From the NCBI RefSeq assembly GCF_021729885.1, contig NZ_CP063401.1, forward strand, positions 992,001-1,056,000: 64,000 nucleotides of DNA, in the 5' to 3' direction. This DNA comes from Devosia sp. SL43. GTDB lineage: Bacteria > Pseudomonadota > Alphaproteobacteria > Rhizobiales > Devosiaceae. This document shows, piece after piece, positions 51,828 through 61,678 of this stretch (its first letter is position 1; each line of letters begins with the position of its first letter). A program made the position numbers and the translations under genes. The notes under the pieces were generated by a model, which made no database searches, was not told the DNA's origin, and saw only the letters and a list, made by a program, of their open reading frames with translations.

Positions 51828-52739
51828 ATGCCTATTCGAATTCCCGACGACCTGCCTGCCCGCAAGACCCTCGAGGACGAGGGCGTCTATGTGATGGATT
51901 CCACCCGCGCCGCCCGGCAGGACATCCGCCCGCTCGACATCGGCCTGCTGAACCTGATGCCCAACAAGGAGCGTACGGAGACCCAGTTCACCCGCCTGAT
52001 CGGCTCGACGCCGCTGCAGGTTGAACTGACGCTGGTGCGCGTGTCCGACCACATCTCGAAGAACACGTCCGAAGATTATCTCAAGACGTTTTACCGCACC
52101 TGGGAAGAGGTCCGCGAGCGCAAGTTCGATGGCTTTATCATCACCGGCGCGCCGATTGCCCACATCCCGTTCGAGGAGGTGCGCTACTGGCCTGAAATGC
52201 TCGAGATCATGGATTGGACGCAGACCAATGCGCACCACACCATGTTCATCTGCTGGGGCGCCCAGGCTGCTTTGCACCATTTCCATGGCGCGCAGCGCTA
52301 TCGCATGCCGCAAAAGGCCTTCGGCGTGTTCCGTCACCAGGTCATCAACCCACGCTCGCCCTATCTGCGCGGCTTTTCGGACAGCCCGATGATCCCGGTG
52401 TCGCGCTACAACGACATCGACCGCAGCACGCTTGGTCCCGACCTCGAAATCCTGATCGACAACCAGGAGATCGGCGTCTCCATGCTCGGCGACGCAAAGC
52501 ACCGCGCGGTGCATTTCCTCAACCACCTGGAATATGACAACCGCTCGCTGGCCGACGAGTATGAGCGGGACGTCGCTGCGGGCAAGGGCACGCCGCCCCC
52601 GGCCAACCTGTTCCCCAATGGCGACACATCCGTGACGCCGGAGAACCGTTGGCGCAGCCATGCGCATCTCTTGTTCCAGAACTGGATCAACGAGATTTAC
52701 CAGACGACGCCTTACGACCAGTCCGAAATCGGTCGCTGA
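51828..52739 (+). CDS. metA: Homoserine O-acyltransferase MetA
   Basis: The 303-residue enzyme activates homoserine for methionine synthesis. It aligns without gaps to the E. coli enzyme in the N-terminal half (MPIRIPDDLPARKTLEDEGV). The catalytic Cys142 is present in FICWGAQAALHH, and the His/Glu region is HFLNHLEYDNR. Position 111, which separates succinyl-CoA (Gly) from acetyl-CoA (Glu) enzymes, is Ala here (TGAPIAHIPFEEV), so the acyl donor cannot be read off. The stop codon touches that of the next, convergent gene. Confidence 0.94.
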   Translation: MPIRIPDDLPARKTLEDEGVYVMDSTRAARQDIRPLDIGLLNLMPNKERTETQFTRLIGSTPLQVELTLVRVSDHISKNTSEDYLKTFYRTWEEVRERKFDGFIITGAPIAHIPFEEVRYWPEMLEIMDWTQTNAHHTMFICWGAQAALHHFHGAQRYRMPQKAFGVFRHQVINPRSPYLRGFSDSPMIPVSRYNDIDRSTLGPDLEILIDNQEIGVSMLGDAKHRAVHFLNHLEYDNRSLADEYERDVAAGKGTPPPANLFPNGDTSVTPENRWRSHAHLLFQNWINEIYQTTPYDQSEIGR

Positions 52740-53858
52740 TCAGCCGATGCCGGGCAGCGCAACCTGCATGCCATAGAGCTGGATGGGCATCAGCCCGTCC
52801 AGCCATGCCGGATCTGCCCAGAGCGGGCTCAGCAGCCAGCTGGCGGCCGAACTCGCCAGCAGCAGGCCGAGCGTCAACCATCGCATCCACGGCCGCAGGC
52901 GGGTCGTGCAAAGCCATCCGACGACGGTCGCCATCATCACGGCCGCTGGCGTCCAGGCCGCCAACTGCCAGTCGAACTGGCTATTGCCCACTGCCAGGTA
53001 GAGCGGCAATGCGAGCGCAATCAGCGTGGTCAGCAGTTTGCGCCGCCGATCGGGCACGACGGCATGGGCCAGCAGGATCAGCGCCACCGGGGCGGTGGCT
53101 GCCAGCAGCATCAGCATCGGCAGCAACGAGCGGCCGCTGGGCTGAAAAGCCGCGATGAACGGGCCAGCCAGAACGTCGATGCCGATTCCGGCCCGTCCGG
53201 CCATCGCCAGCACGCCGGCAATGATGATCAGCGCCGGCACGACCGCGACCAGCAGCATCGCAGCGAACACTTGCGGCTTCTGCCGGGCCTCTGGCTCGCG
53301 GAACGGCACGGCAAGCACCAGCAGCAGGATGAGCGCGGCAACCGACGGCCCCGCCATCAGCAGCAGCGGCAGCGTCAGCCCGTAATTGATGATCGCCTGC
53401 ACATCGCCAACCGCCTCAAGCCGGCGTTGTGCCGGGATCAGCGCGCCGATAGCCAGGATAATGAGGAATTCCGGGCTGGCTGTAGTCACAGCGTAGAGCA
53501 GGACGCCATGCGAGACGATGAGCGCCACGGCAAACAGCGCTTGCATGGCGGGCCAATCGCTGACCCGCAGAAAGCGGTACGAAAGCAAAGCACTGATGCT
53601 CGCCAGCAGCACATAAACCAGCACAAGCGCCGTGTCGGTGCCAACAAAGCCAAGCCAGCTGGCTATCCAGACTGCGAGAACGCTGAAAAGGCTGCCATCC
53701 TCCCAGCCCGGCAGTGCGTCACCAATCGGCACCCTATGCGTAGGCACGCCATTGCCAGCCAGATTGCCCCCGACGACGAGCAGAAAAATCGCAACCAACA
53801 GCCCCGCAGGGACGGCCCAGTCGCGTTTCGCTTGCGGGAGGACGGGCAGCGATCTCAT
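52740..53858 (-). CDS. Multi-spanning membrane protein linked to a glycosyltransferase
   Basis: The 372-residue protein has about 10-11 hydrophobic segments and no recognised catalytic motif (start MRSLPVLPQAKRDWAVPAGL). It may be a small polytopic transferase- or flippase-like protein, but I cannot name a family. ATG 53858 overlaps the stop of the glycosyltransferase gene by four bases (ATGA), so they form one translation-coupled pair, probably for the same surface polysaccharide. Confidence 0.75.
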   Translation of the reverse strand: MRSLPVLPQAKRDWAVPAGLLVAIFLLVVGGNLAGNGVPTHRVPIGDALPGWEDGSLFSVLAVWIASWLGFVGTDTALVLVYVLLASISALLSYRFLRVSDWPAMQALFAVALIVSHGVLLYAVTTASPEFLIILAIGALIPAQRRLEAVGDVQAIINYGLTLPLLLMAGPSVAALILLLVLAVPFREPEARQKPQVFAAMLLVAVVPALIIIAGVLAMAGRAGIGIDVLAGPFIAAFQPSGRSLLPMLMLLAATAPVALILLAHAVVPDRRRKLLTTLIALALPLYLAVGNSQFDWQLAAWTPAAVMMATVVGWLCTTRLRPWMRWLTLGLLLASSAASWLLSPLWADPAWLDGLMPIQLYGMQVALPGIG

Positions 53859-55801
53859 GCGGCTTTCTCGCTCTCCGCCTTGGCGGCCGCCAGGTTGGCC
53901 TGGGTGATCGCCGACGTACCGTGCTCGGTCTTTTCCCAGTAGTGGGGATTGCTGATGAGCTGCTTGAGCGCTTTGTAGCCGGCGATCGAATGCAGCACCC
54001 AGTAGAAGGGCAGAGTCAGCCCGACGAGCACGAGGTCGAAATAGCGCCGCTTCAGCGCCGCAACGACGCCGAAATAGATCAGGAAGAGGTTGCCAACCAC
54101 GAGGTTGAACACCGCCATCGTGCCGAACGGCTCGGGAAACAGCCAACCGAAGGGCGTCGTCTGGGTCACGAACATCAGCAGCGTGATGGCCCACAGGATG
54201 GGGTTGAGCAGCACGGTGAAAGCCGGCGCGCCGATGAAGAAGTGGAACGCGAAAAAGCCCACCGGGCCAATGGATTTGTAGAGCTGGACGGGGTGGCGCA
54301 TATGCACCAGCCACGTCTGCATATAGCCCTTGATCCAGCGGCTGCGCTGCTTGATCCAGCTTGGCAGCACGCCATTGGCTTCTTCATAGGTCGTCGAGTT
54401 GATGACGCCGACCGTATAGCCTTCCTGCGCCAGCCTTACGCCCAAGTCGGCGTCCTCGGTGACGTTGTAGGGGTCCCAGCCGTTGACGTGGCGCAGGGCC
54501 GATAGCTTGAAGTGGTTGGACGTGCCGCCCAGCGGGATCGGCACCTTCAGCCGGTCGAGCCCGGGCAGCATGAAGTCGAACCACTGCGAATATTCCAGCG
54601 TGAACATGGCCGTCAGCCAGTTCTCGCCGCGATTGAAGTAGTTTAGGCGCCCCTGGACGCAGGCCAGGCTCGGCTCGGCCGTCCGGAAGGCCAGCACCGC
54701 CTTCTTGAGCTGGTCGGCCTCTGGCTGATCCTCGGCATCGTAGATGGTCAGAAACTCGCCGCGGCAGAACTGCAGCGCATAGTTACAAGCCTTCGGCTTG
54801 GTCTTGGGCTGGCTTTCGGGAACGCGGATGATCTCGAAATTGCCCGGCAGGTTGAGCGCCTTGGCAGCGTCGATGGTCTCGTCGTCATTCTCTTCGAGCA
54901 CCAGCTTCACTTCGACCTTGGACGCCGGGTAATCCAGCCCCCGCAGCGCCTTGGCGAGCAGCGGCAGCACGCGCGCCTCGCGATACATCGGCACCAGCAC
55001 CGTATAGACCGGCAGATCTCGATCGACGAGACTGGCCACCGCTTCGTCCGAAATCACCATATCGGCGCGCCGGCTTGAACCCACCCAGGTCAGCAGAAAC
55101 TTGAAGGCAAAGGTGAGGGTGTAGAGCGCCGTCGCCGCTGACATCAGCACAACCAGAGTTGGCATCGGCGCAGCGATCAGCGCCAGCACGACGACCGCGA
55201 GGCACACCAGGATCGTGGTTTTCTGAGACTTGGTGACCGTGAACTTGGCCGAATGCTCGGGCTTCCATTCATATAGGCCTTCACGCGCCGTGTGGCTGTC
55301 GCGTTCGCGGAACATGGCCTGCGTCTGCCACAGGATATCGTAGGGCGAGGTGATGACGAAGCCATGCGCCGCGCCGAAGCGCGCCTCGGCCCAGCGGCTG
55401 TTCTCCTCCGACAGACCAGTGACCGCGATGAGGACTTTGCCATCCTCGATCCGCCACGGCGTCAGGTTCATAGCGGTATAATCGACGCGGTCATGCGGAT
55501 CGATCAGCGCGGGGTCGCTGGGCTGCTCGCGCAGATTGACGAAGGGCAAACCCTGAATCGCCGCCAGCGCCTTGTAATACTGCATGCGCCGCACATAGCC
55601 CTGTGCGATCAGCACATGGGACAGCTCATGCCCCCATTCCGTGCTGGCACGGGTAGCGGCCGCCAGGTCGACGAGCGACAGGTTGCCCTGATGCACCAGC
55701 AGTTCGGCAACGGCGAGTTGCAGAGCATCGCCGACCGGGCTATTGCGCGGCAGGTCGAGCTGTTCGTCGAGCGAACTGAAATTGGTGGCAGCTTCGGACA
55801 T
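53855..55801 (-). CDS. GT2 glycosyltransferase with N-terminal MshEN-like domain
   Basis: The 648-residue membrane protein begins with a GspE-N/MshEN-like domain (about 20-165, including LIAQGYVRRMQYYKALAAIQ and GLPFVNLREQ). Two membrane helices follow (about 200-245), then a GT2 catalytic domain (VYTVLVPMYREARVLPLLAK, DAEDQPEADQLKKAVLAF, TEDADLGVRLAQEG, QRSRWIKGYMQTW with the QxxRW motif), then three or four C-terminal helices. It thus resembles processive beta-glycan synthases. MshEN domains in some proteins bind cyclic di-GMP, so control by this messenger is conceivable. Confidence 0.88.
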   Translation of the reverse strand: MSEAATNFSSLDEQLDLPRNSPVGDALQLAVAELLVHQGNLSLVDLAAATRASTEWGHELSHVLIAQGYVRRMQYYKALAAIQGLPFVNLREQPSDPALIDPHDRVDYTAMNLTPWRIEDGKVLIAVTGLSEENSRWAEARFGAAHGFVITSPYDILWQTQAMFRERDSHTAREGLYEWKPEHSAKFTVTKSQKTTILVCLAVVVLALIAAPMPTLVVLMSAATALYTLTFAFKFLLTWVGSSRRADMVISDEAVASLVDRDLPVYTVLVPMYREARVLPLLAKALRGLDYPASKVEVKLVLEENDDETIDAAKALNLPGNFEIIRVPESQPKTKPKACNYALQFCRGEFLTIYDAEDQPEADQLKKAVLAFRTAEPSLACVQGRLNYFNRGENWLTAMFTLEYSQWFDFMLPGLDRLKVPIPLGGTSNHFKLSALRHVNGWDPYNVTEDADLGVRLAQEGYTVGVINSTTYEEANGVLPSWIKQRSRWIKGYMQTWLVHMRHPVQLYKSIGPVGFFAFHFFIGAPAFTVLLNPILWAITLLMFVTQTTPFGWLFPEPFGTMAVFNLVVGNLFLIYFGVVAALKRRYFDLVLVGLTLPFYWVLHSIAGYKALKQLISNPHYWEKTEHGTSAITQANLAAAKAESEKAA

Positions 55802-55926
55802 AAAAAAACGCTAGGTCAAAACATGTGAAGGAACGGTCAAGCCGGCGTTCAAAACTCGCTGTTCCTGCAAATGCTTGAACCGCGATGGCAAATCCCTATC
55901 TTGCTGGTTGATCGAGAGACCTGTCC

Positions 55927-57378
55927 TTGCCCCAGAACCCCACGACCATCGTCGACGAATTGGGCATAGCCCTCTCCAACCTCGCCGATGCCGCCACTGG
56001 CGCCTTTACGCCGACCCTGCGGCTGGGCGTCACCGGCCTGAGCCGAGCCGGCAAGACCATTTTCATCACCGCCCTGGTGCACAACCTGCTGACCGGCGGC
56101 CGCCTGCCCGGCTTCACGCCGCTGGCCGAAGGGCGCTTCATTGGCGCGCGGCTAGCCGAATATCCCGACGCAACCATCCCGCGCTTTGCCTACGAGCAAC
56201 ATCTGGAGGCCCTGACCGGCAAGCAGACAGTTTGGCCGGAAAGCACACGTCGCATTTCGCAGCTTCGCGTCGTGCTGAAGTTCCAGTCGAGCAATTGGTA
56301 CTCGGGCTTTGCCGGTCCATCCACGCTCAATCTCGATATCGTCGATTATCCGGGCGAATGGCTGCTCGATCTGCCCTTGCTCGGCATGAGCTTTGCCGAA
56401 TGGAGCGCCGACGCATTGGAACGGGCCCTGCGCCCCGGATCCGGCAAGGAAGCCGCGCCGTTCCTCAAGCTGCTCGACAGCATCGACCCGCTCAAGGAGG
56501 CCAACGATCCCGACGCAGAACGACTGGCTGCCGCTTTCACCGACTATCTGCGCCGCAGCCGCGAGCATGGCGCGCTCTCGACTCTGCCACCGGGGCGGTT
56601 CCTGCTGCCGGGCGACCTCGAAGGCTCGCCGGCGCTGACCTTCGCACCGCTACCGCCAGCAACCCAGGCCGTCCGCGACACGGCGCTTCACGCCATGCTG
56701 GAACATCGCTACGAGGCCTACAAGGACCGCGTTGTGCGCCCATTCTTCCGCGACCACTTCGCCCGACTGGACCGCCAGATCGTGCTGGTCGATACCTTGC
56801 GTGCGCTCAATGCCGGTCCCACCGCCGTCGCCGATCTCGAAACCGCGCTGACATCGGTGCTCGCCTGTTTCCGTCAGGGCGAGACCAATCCCCTGCTCCG
56901 CCCCTTCGTCCGCAAGATCGACCGCATCCTGTTCGCAGCCACCAAGGCCGACCACGTTCACCACACCAGCCATGACCGGCTGGAATCGATCCTCAATCGC
57001 CTCGTCTCAAATGCCAGCAAGCGCGCCCGCTTTGCCGGTGCCGAGACGAAGTCCATCGCGCTGGCCGGCATTCGCGCGACACGCGAGGGGACGATCGTCG
57101 AGAATGGCGAGACACTGCCCACCATCATCGGCACACCCATGGCCGGCGAGATGCTCGACGGCACCAGCTACGACGGCAAGACCGAAATCGCCTTGTTTCC
57201 CGGTGACTTACCGGAACGGCCGGATTCATTATTCGAAGACGGCTCCCCCGTGGCGCTGAGCTTCCTGCGCTTCACCCCACCGCAAAAACTTGATCGCAAT
57301 GCCAATGGCGACGTGGTGCTCCCCCATATCCGCTTCGACCGTGCCCTCGATTTCCTGGTGGGAGACTGGCTGAAATGA
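55927..57378 (+). CDS. ycjX: YcjX-family ATPase/GTPase-like protein
   Basis: The 483-residue protein has a P-loop (GLSRAGKTIFITALVHNLL, about 36-54) and the YcjX signatures LDIVDYPGEWLLDLPLLGMS (switch-like), RFLLPGDLEGSPALTFAPLP and TKADHVHHTSHDRLESIL. YcjX and YcjF are a stress-linked pair of unknown exact task. Start is TTG 55927, with GAGAG about eight bases upstream; no ATG fits. The stop overlaps the next start (ATGA). Confidence 0.88.
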   Translation: MPQNPTTIVDELGIALSNLADAATGAFTPTLRLGVTGLSRAGKTIFITALVHNLLTGGRLPGFTPLAEGRFIGARLAEYPDATIPRFAYEQHLEALTGKQTVWPESTRRISQLRVVLKFQSSNWYSGFAGPSTLNLDIVDYPGEWLLDLPLLGMSFAEWSADALERALRPGSGKEAAPFLKLLDSIDPLKEANDPDAERLAAAFTDYLRRSREHGALSTLPPGRFLLPGDLEGSPALTFAPLPPATQAVRDTALHAMLEHRYEAYKDRVVRPFFRDHFARLDRQIVLVDTLRALNAGPTAVADLETALTSVLACFRQGETNPLLRPFVRKIDRILFAATKADHVHHTSHDRLESILNRLVSNASKRARFAGAETKSIALAGIRATREGTIVENGETLPTIIGTPMAGEMLDGTSYDGKTEIALFPGDLPERPDSLFEDGSPVALSFLRFTPPQKLDRNANGDVVLPHIRFDRALDFLVGDWLK

Positions 57379-58382
57379 AACGCCCCGTCGCCCGCCCGAC
57401 CGCACCGCAAGCCGATGACATCGAGCCCTTCCGCGCCCCGCGCGCCTTTGCCCCGGCAAAGGTGGCGATCGCCGAAGCCGAGTTTGACTCAGCACCTGAT
57501 GAGACGCTGATCGCTCCACAACCAAGGCGCATGGGCTGGGTCGGTCGCCTGGCCTGGACCACCGGCGGGATCCTTATCTCCGCGGGACTCGGCCTCGCCG
57601 CCGACCGACTGATCCGTGATCTCTTCGCCGCCAACGAATGGCTGGGCTGGCTTGGCCTCGGCGTTCTCGGCCTCTTCCTCCTGGCTGTGCTAGCCTTGGC
57701 CACACGCGAAATCTTCGCCCTGCGCCGCCTGCGCGTCCTCGACGCCCTGCGTCGCGACGCAGCTGTGGCAACGGCAGACAACGACCAGCATAAGGCCAAA
57801 TCGGTCGTCAGTGCTCTGGAGGGCATCTACAGCACCCGCCCAGACCTCGCCCGAGCCCGTCAATCGGTCGCCGACCACCTGCCGCACTTGTTCGATGGCC
57901 ACGAAATCGTCGCCGTCGCCGAGCGCAATCTGATGGCGCCGCTCGATGCTCGCGCCAAGGCACTAACGGCCGCTTCCGCACGCCGGGTCGCACTGGTCAC
58001 CGCCGTCTCGCCCCGCGCCCTGGTCGACATCGCCTTCGTCATCTACGAGAGCATTCGCCTGGCGGGGGCCATTGCCGCGCTCTACGGAGCCCGCCCGGGC
58101 TTCTTCGGCTTCTGGCGGCTGGCTGGGGCCATACTGGCCCATCTTGCCGTCACCGGTGGCCTAGTCCTCACCGACGGCATCGTCGAGCAACTGGTCGGAC
58201 AGGGCATCGCCGCCAAACTCTCGGCCCGCCTGGGCGAGGGGGTCGTCAATGGCCTGATGACCGTCCGCGTCGGCATCGCCGCCATGCGCGTCGTCCGCCC
58301 CCTGCCCTTCGAGACCCAGAAGCAGCCCATGGTCCGCGACTTCATCCCCGAACTGACCAAGCTCGCCGCCGATCCGAAATAG
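57375..58382 (+). CDS. ycjF: YcjF/TIGR01620-family membrane protein
   Basis: The 335-residue protein has a basic, disordered N-terminus (about 1-55), two membrane helices (about 58-80 and 95-115) and a soluble helical part. A hydrophobic C-terminal region with GVVNGLMTVRVGIAAMRVVR is typical of the YcjF/UPF0283 family. It overlaps ycjX by four bases, the usual arrangement. Confidence 0.88.
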   Translation: MKRPVARPTAPQADDIEPFRAPRAFAPAKVAIAEAEFDSAPDETLIAPQPRRMGWVGRLAWTTGGILISAGLGLAADRLIRDLFAANEWLGWLGLGVLGLFLLAVLALATREIFALRRLRVLDALRRDAAVATADNDQHKAKSVVSALEGIYSTRPDLARARQSVADHLPHLFDGHEIVAVAERNLMAPLDARAKALTAASARRVALVTAVSPRALVDIAFVIYESIRLAGAIAALYGARPGFFGFWRLAGAILAHLAVTGGLVLTDGIVEQLVGQGIAAKLSARLGEGVVNGLMTVRVGIAAMRVVRPLPFETQKQPMVRDFIPELTKLAADPK

Positions 58383-58838
58383 CTATTCGGCGGCGATCAG
58401 GTGTTGTGGCGGCGCAATGCGGCCTTTGCGCTGCGGCATGGCATCTGGATGCTCGGCAAAATAGCGTGCCCGCGCCTCCAGCACCTTGGGCCGATTGTCC
58501 ACCGCCCAGGCGCCGAGCAGCTTGAGTGGTCGTTGCAAGTCGCGGCCCAGTTCGGTCAGTTCATAATCAACACGCGGCGGAATGGAGGGCGTCACGGTCC
58601 GTGTCACGAAACCATCCATCTCGAGCTCGCGCAGGGTCGCGGTCAGTACCTTCTGACTGATCCCGCCGATCATGCGCCGGATGGCAGAGAACCGCATCGG
58701 GCCATCGCTGAGGAGGTTGATGATCAGTACGGCCCACTTGCCGCCGATCTGGTTCAAAATCTCGCTAACCGGGCGGCAATCGTGGGAAATGGAATTATCG
58801 CCGATCGTCATCGGAAACCTCATCATAGCCACTGACAC
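58383..58838 (-). CDS. HxlR-family transcriptional regulator
   Basis: The 151-residue winged-helix regulator has the HxlR pattern: CRPVSEILNQIGGKWAVLII, LSDGPMRFSAIRRMIGGISQ, KVLTATLRELEMDGFVTRTV. Members often sense oxidants, electrophiles or aldehydes through Cys; one Cys is in HDCRPV. ATG 58838 is used; ATG 58826, 58823 and 58811 are possible. The promoter gap contains GGTTACC and GGTAAC blocks that might be a self-operator. The target is unknown. Confidence 0.88.
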   Translation of the reverse strand: MSVAMMRFPMTIGDNSISHDCRPVSEILNQIGGKWAVLIINLLSDGPMRFSAIRRMIGGISQKVLTATLRELEMDGFVTRTVTPSIPPRVDYELTELGRDLQRPLKLLGAWAVDNRPKVLEARARYFAEHPDAMPQRKGRIAPPQHLIAAE

Positions 58839-58901
58839 CGAGGGTTATTAATGTAGTGCGAGTTACCGATGGAAACCAGAACGCACCAAAAGGTAACCGG
58901 C

Positions 58902-59222
58902 TCAGTCCTTGGCGGCGCTGGGCGCCAGCGTGAGCGTCAGGCCATCGAGCGCATCGCTGCACAGGATCTGGCAGCTCAGTCGCGAATTCGACTTCACGTC
59001 GCCGACGCTGTCGAGCATGTCCTCTTCCTCGTCGCTGGGCGCGCCAACGACATCAAGCCAGTCCTTGTCGACATAGACATGGCAAGTGGCGCAGCTCAGC
59101 GCGCCACCGCACTCGGCTTTGATGTTAAGGCCCCAGTCGCGAATGACCTCCATCACGCGCCAGCCATCGAGCCCTTCGAGCTCGTGCTTCTCGCCAGCCT
59201 GGTCTGTAACGCGGATGATCAT
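58902..59222 (-). CDS. [2Fe-2S] ferredoxin, adrenodoxin type
   Basis: The 106-residue ferredoxin has the cluster ligands in CGGALSCATC (C-X5-C-X2-C) and a fourth Cys in RLSCQILC. Acidic surface segments (PSDEEEDMLDSVGD) fit binding to a reductase. It lies next to a ferredoxin-NADP reductase gene and the sulfite reductase cluster, so it may pass electrons from NADPH to sulfite reductase. Other partners (P450, Fe-S assembly) are equally possible. Confidence 0.93.
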   Translation of the reverse strand: MIIRVTDQAGEKHELEGLDGWRVMEVIRDWGLNIKAECGGALSCATCHVYVDKDWLDVVGAPSDEEEDMLDSVGDVKSNSRLSCQILCSDALDGLTLTLAPSAAKD

Positions 59223-59306
59223 GGGCGTGTCCTCAACAACGGGGCGTCCATACCCCCGGCGGGCCCTTCCCGCAAGGGAAAGGCTCTCGTGCTTTCGGCC
59301 TAGAGC

Positions 59307-60338
<1,032 letters not shown>

Positions 60339-60403
60339 TCAAAGTCCGTTCTCACCCGGCCGTCAGCGGTCCGGGTTAATATGAGTATTGCGATCCACTT
60401 AAC

Positions 60404-61678
60404 CTAGGAAACGCGACGAAGGAAGGGGCGCGTGCCGACTGGCACTTCGGTAACACCCACGGGCTGGTAGAAAAGCGCGACTTCGGGCAACCGGTTTTCA
60501 ATCAGCGCCTCGCGGCTGGGCTCGTGCGTCACCACCAGGGCATTGAAGCCGCAACGACGCATATGCGGAATCTGATCCTGCAGAACATCGCCTACAGCCC
60601 TGATTTCGCCCGAGTATTTGTAGCGCTCGGCCAGCAGACGCGCCGTCGAATAGCCCCGACCGTCCGAAAAGGCCGGGAACTTGATGGCGATCGAGGCAAA
60701 ACGACCAAGGTCAGCCTCGACGTCCTCGATCCTGTCGCCCGGCACCACCAGCAGCCCCAGCGGATGGGGGTTGGCGAGGAACGTGTCGCGATTGGCCAGG
60801 AACACCGGCAGCGGCACATGCTTGTAGCTGGCGCTGACAGCGTCATCGCCCTCGGCCCATTCGTGGAATGGGTCGGCGATGAAGGCGCCGTCTTTCCACA
60901 GCGTGTGTCGGTTTGCGGCGGTCATTGGCGAGGCGATCGCTCCGTTGAAGTCGAAATGGATGCCGCACTCTTTCTTGTTGAGTCCGCGCCACCGTCCGGC
61001 CCGCGCATCCTCGCCTTCGGCGACCGCCGAGGTGCAGGGCGCGCAGCCAATGGACTTGTAGCCTTTGGCATAGAGCGGGTGCTCGGGCAAGTTGTGCTTC
61101 TGACGGTATTCAATGACATCGGCATCGGAGAAATAGGCCAGCGGATTGACCTTGATGCGGTCGTCGCTAGTCAGCTCGAAATGCGGCAGCACACCGCGTT
61201 CCTTGGTCTGGTAGCGCTTGCGACCGGTGACCCAGCCACCATACTGCTCCGTGATCGGCTCCAGCGGCTCGGTCTTGCGGATGTGGCAGCAGGAGTCCGG
61301 GTCGGTTTCCCACAGGTCGCCATTCGGATCGAAGCGTTTCACGTCGTCCGCAAGCGGGTGAATGGCGTGAACGTTGATCAGACCGAGCGTCTTCTTCAGC
61401 GTCTCGACATAATCCAGCGTCTCTGGAAAGTGCTTGCCGGTTTCAAGGAAATAGACCGGCATCGACGGATCGACCTGCGCCACCAGATGCAGCAACACAG
61501 CAGAGTCGGCGCCAAAGGACGAGACAATCGCCAGATCACCCGGCAGCACGTCGCTGACGGCGTAACGGAGCACGCTGAGCGCGTCCATTTCGTCGAACAT
61601 GCCATTGAGCGCCAGGATGCCAAGGGCACGCAGCTTGTCGTTGGCAACCGGCTGAGGGGCGAGTTTAGGCAGCGCCAT
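60404..61678 (-). CDS. cysH: Assimilatory APS/PAPS reductase fused to DUF934
   Basis: The 424-residue protein is a fusion. Residues about 1-270 are CysH: P-loop-like SSFGADSAVLLHL, ETGKHFPETLDYVE, the CC and CxxC pairs (DSCCHIRKTEPL; GCAPCTSAV) that bind a [4Fe-4S] cluster in APS reductases, and the catalytic ECGIH. Residues about 285-424 are a whole DUF934 domain (FASIAIKFPAFSDGRGYSTA, GEIRAVGDVLQDQIPHMRRC). DUF934 and CysH are usually separate neighbouring genes. ATG 61678 overlaps the cysI stop by 14 bases. It reduces adenylylsulfate to sulfite. Confidence 0.93.
   Translation of the reverse strand: MALPKLAPQPVANDKLRALGILALNGMFDEMDALSVLRYAVSDVLPGDLAIVSSFGADSAVLLHLVAQVDPSMPVYFLETGKHFPETLDYVETLKKTLGLINVHAIHPLADDVKRFDPNGDLWETDPDSCCHIRKTEPLEPITEQYGGWVTGRKRYQTKERGVLPHFELTSDDRIKVNPLAYFSDADVIEYRQKHNLPEHPLYAKGYKSIGCAPCTSAVAEGEDARAGRWRGLNKKECGIHFDFNGAIASPMTAANRHTLWKDGAFIADPFHEWAEGDDAVSASYKHVPLPVFLANRDTFLANPHPLGLLVVPGDRIEDVEADLGRFASIAIKFPAFSDGRGYSTARLLAERYKYSGEIRAVGDVLQDQIPHMRRCGFNALVVTHEPSREALIENRLPEVALFYQPVGVTEVPVGTRPFLRRVS

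Noticed and set aside
51760..51828. SAM-II riboswitch before metA
   Set aside because: The conserved pseudoknot elements of SAM-II are not visible in the 68-base gap; only a simple hairpin is.
52740..54314. 524-codon frame for the membrane protein
   Set aside because: The first part lies over the glycosyltransferase gene in another frame; the real start is ATG 53858 at the ATGA overlap.
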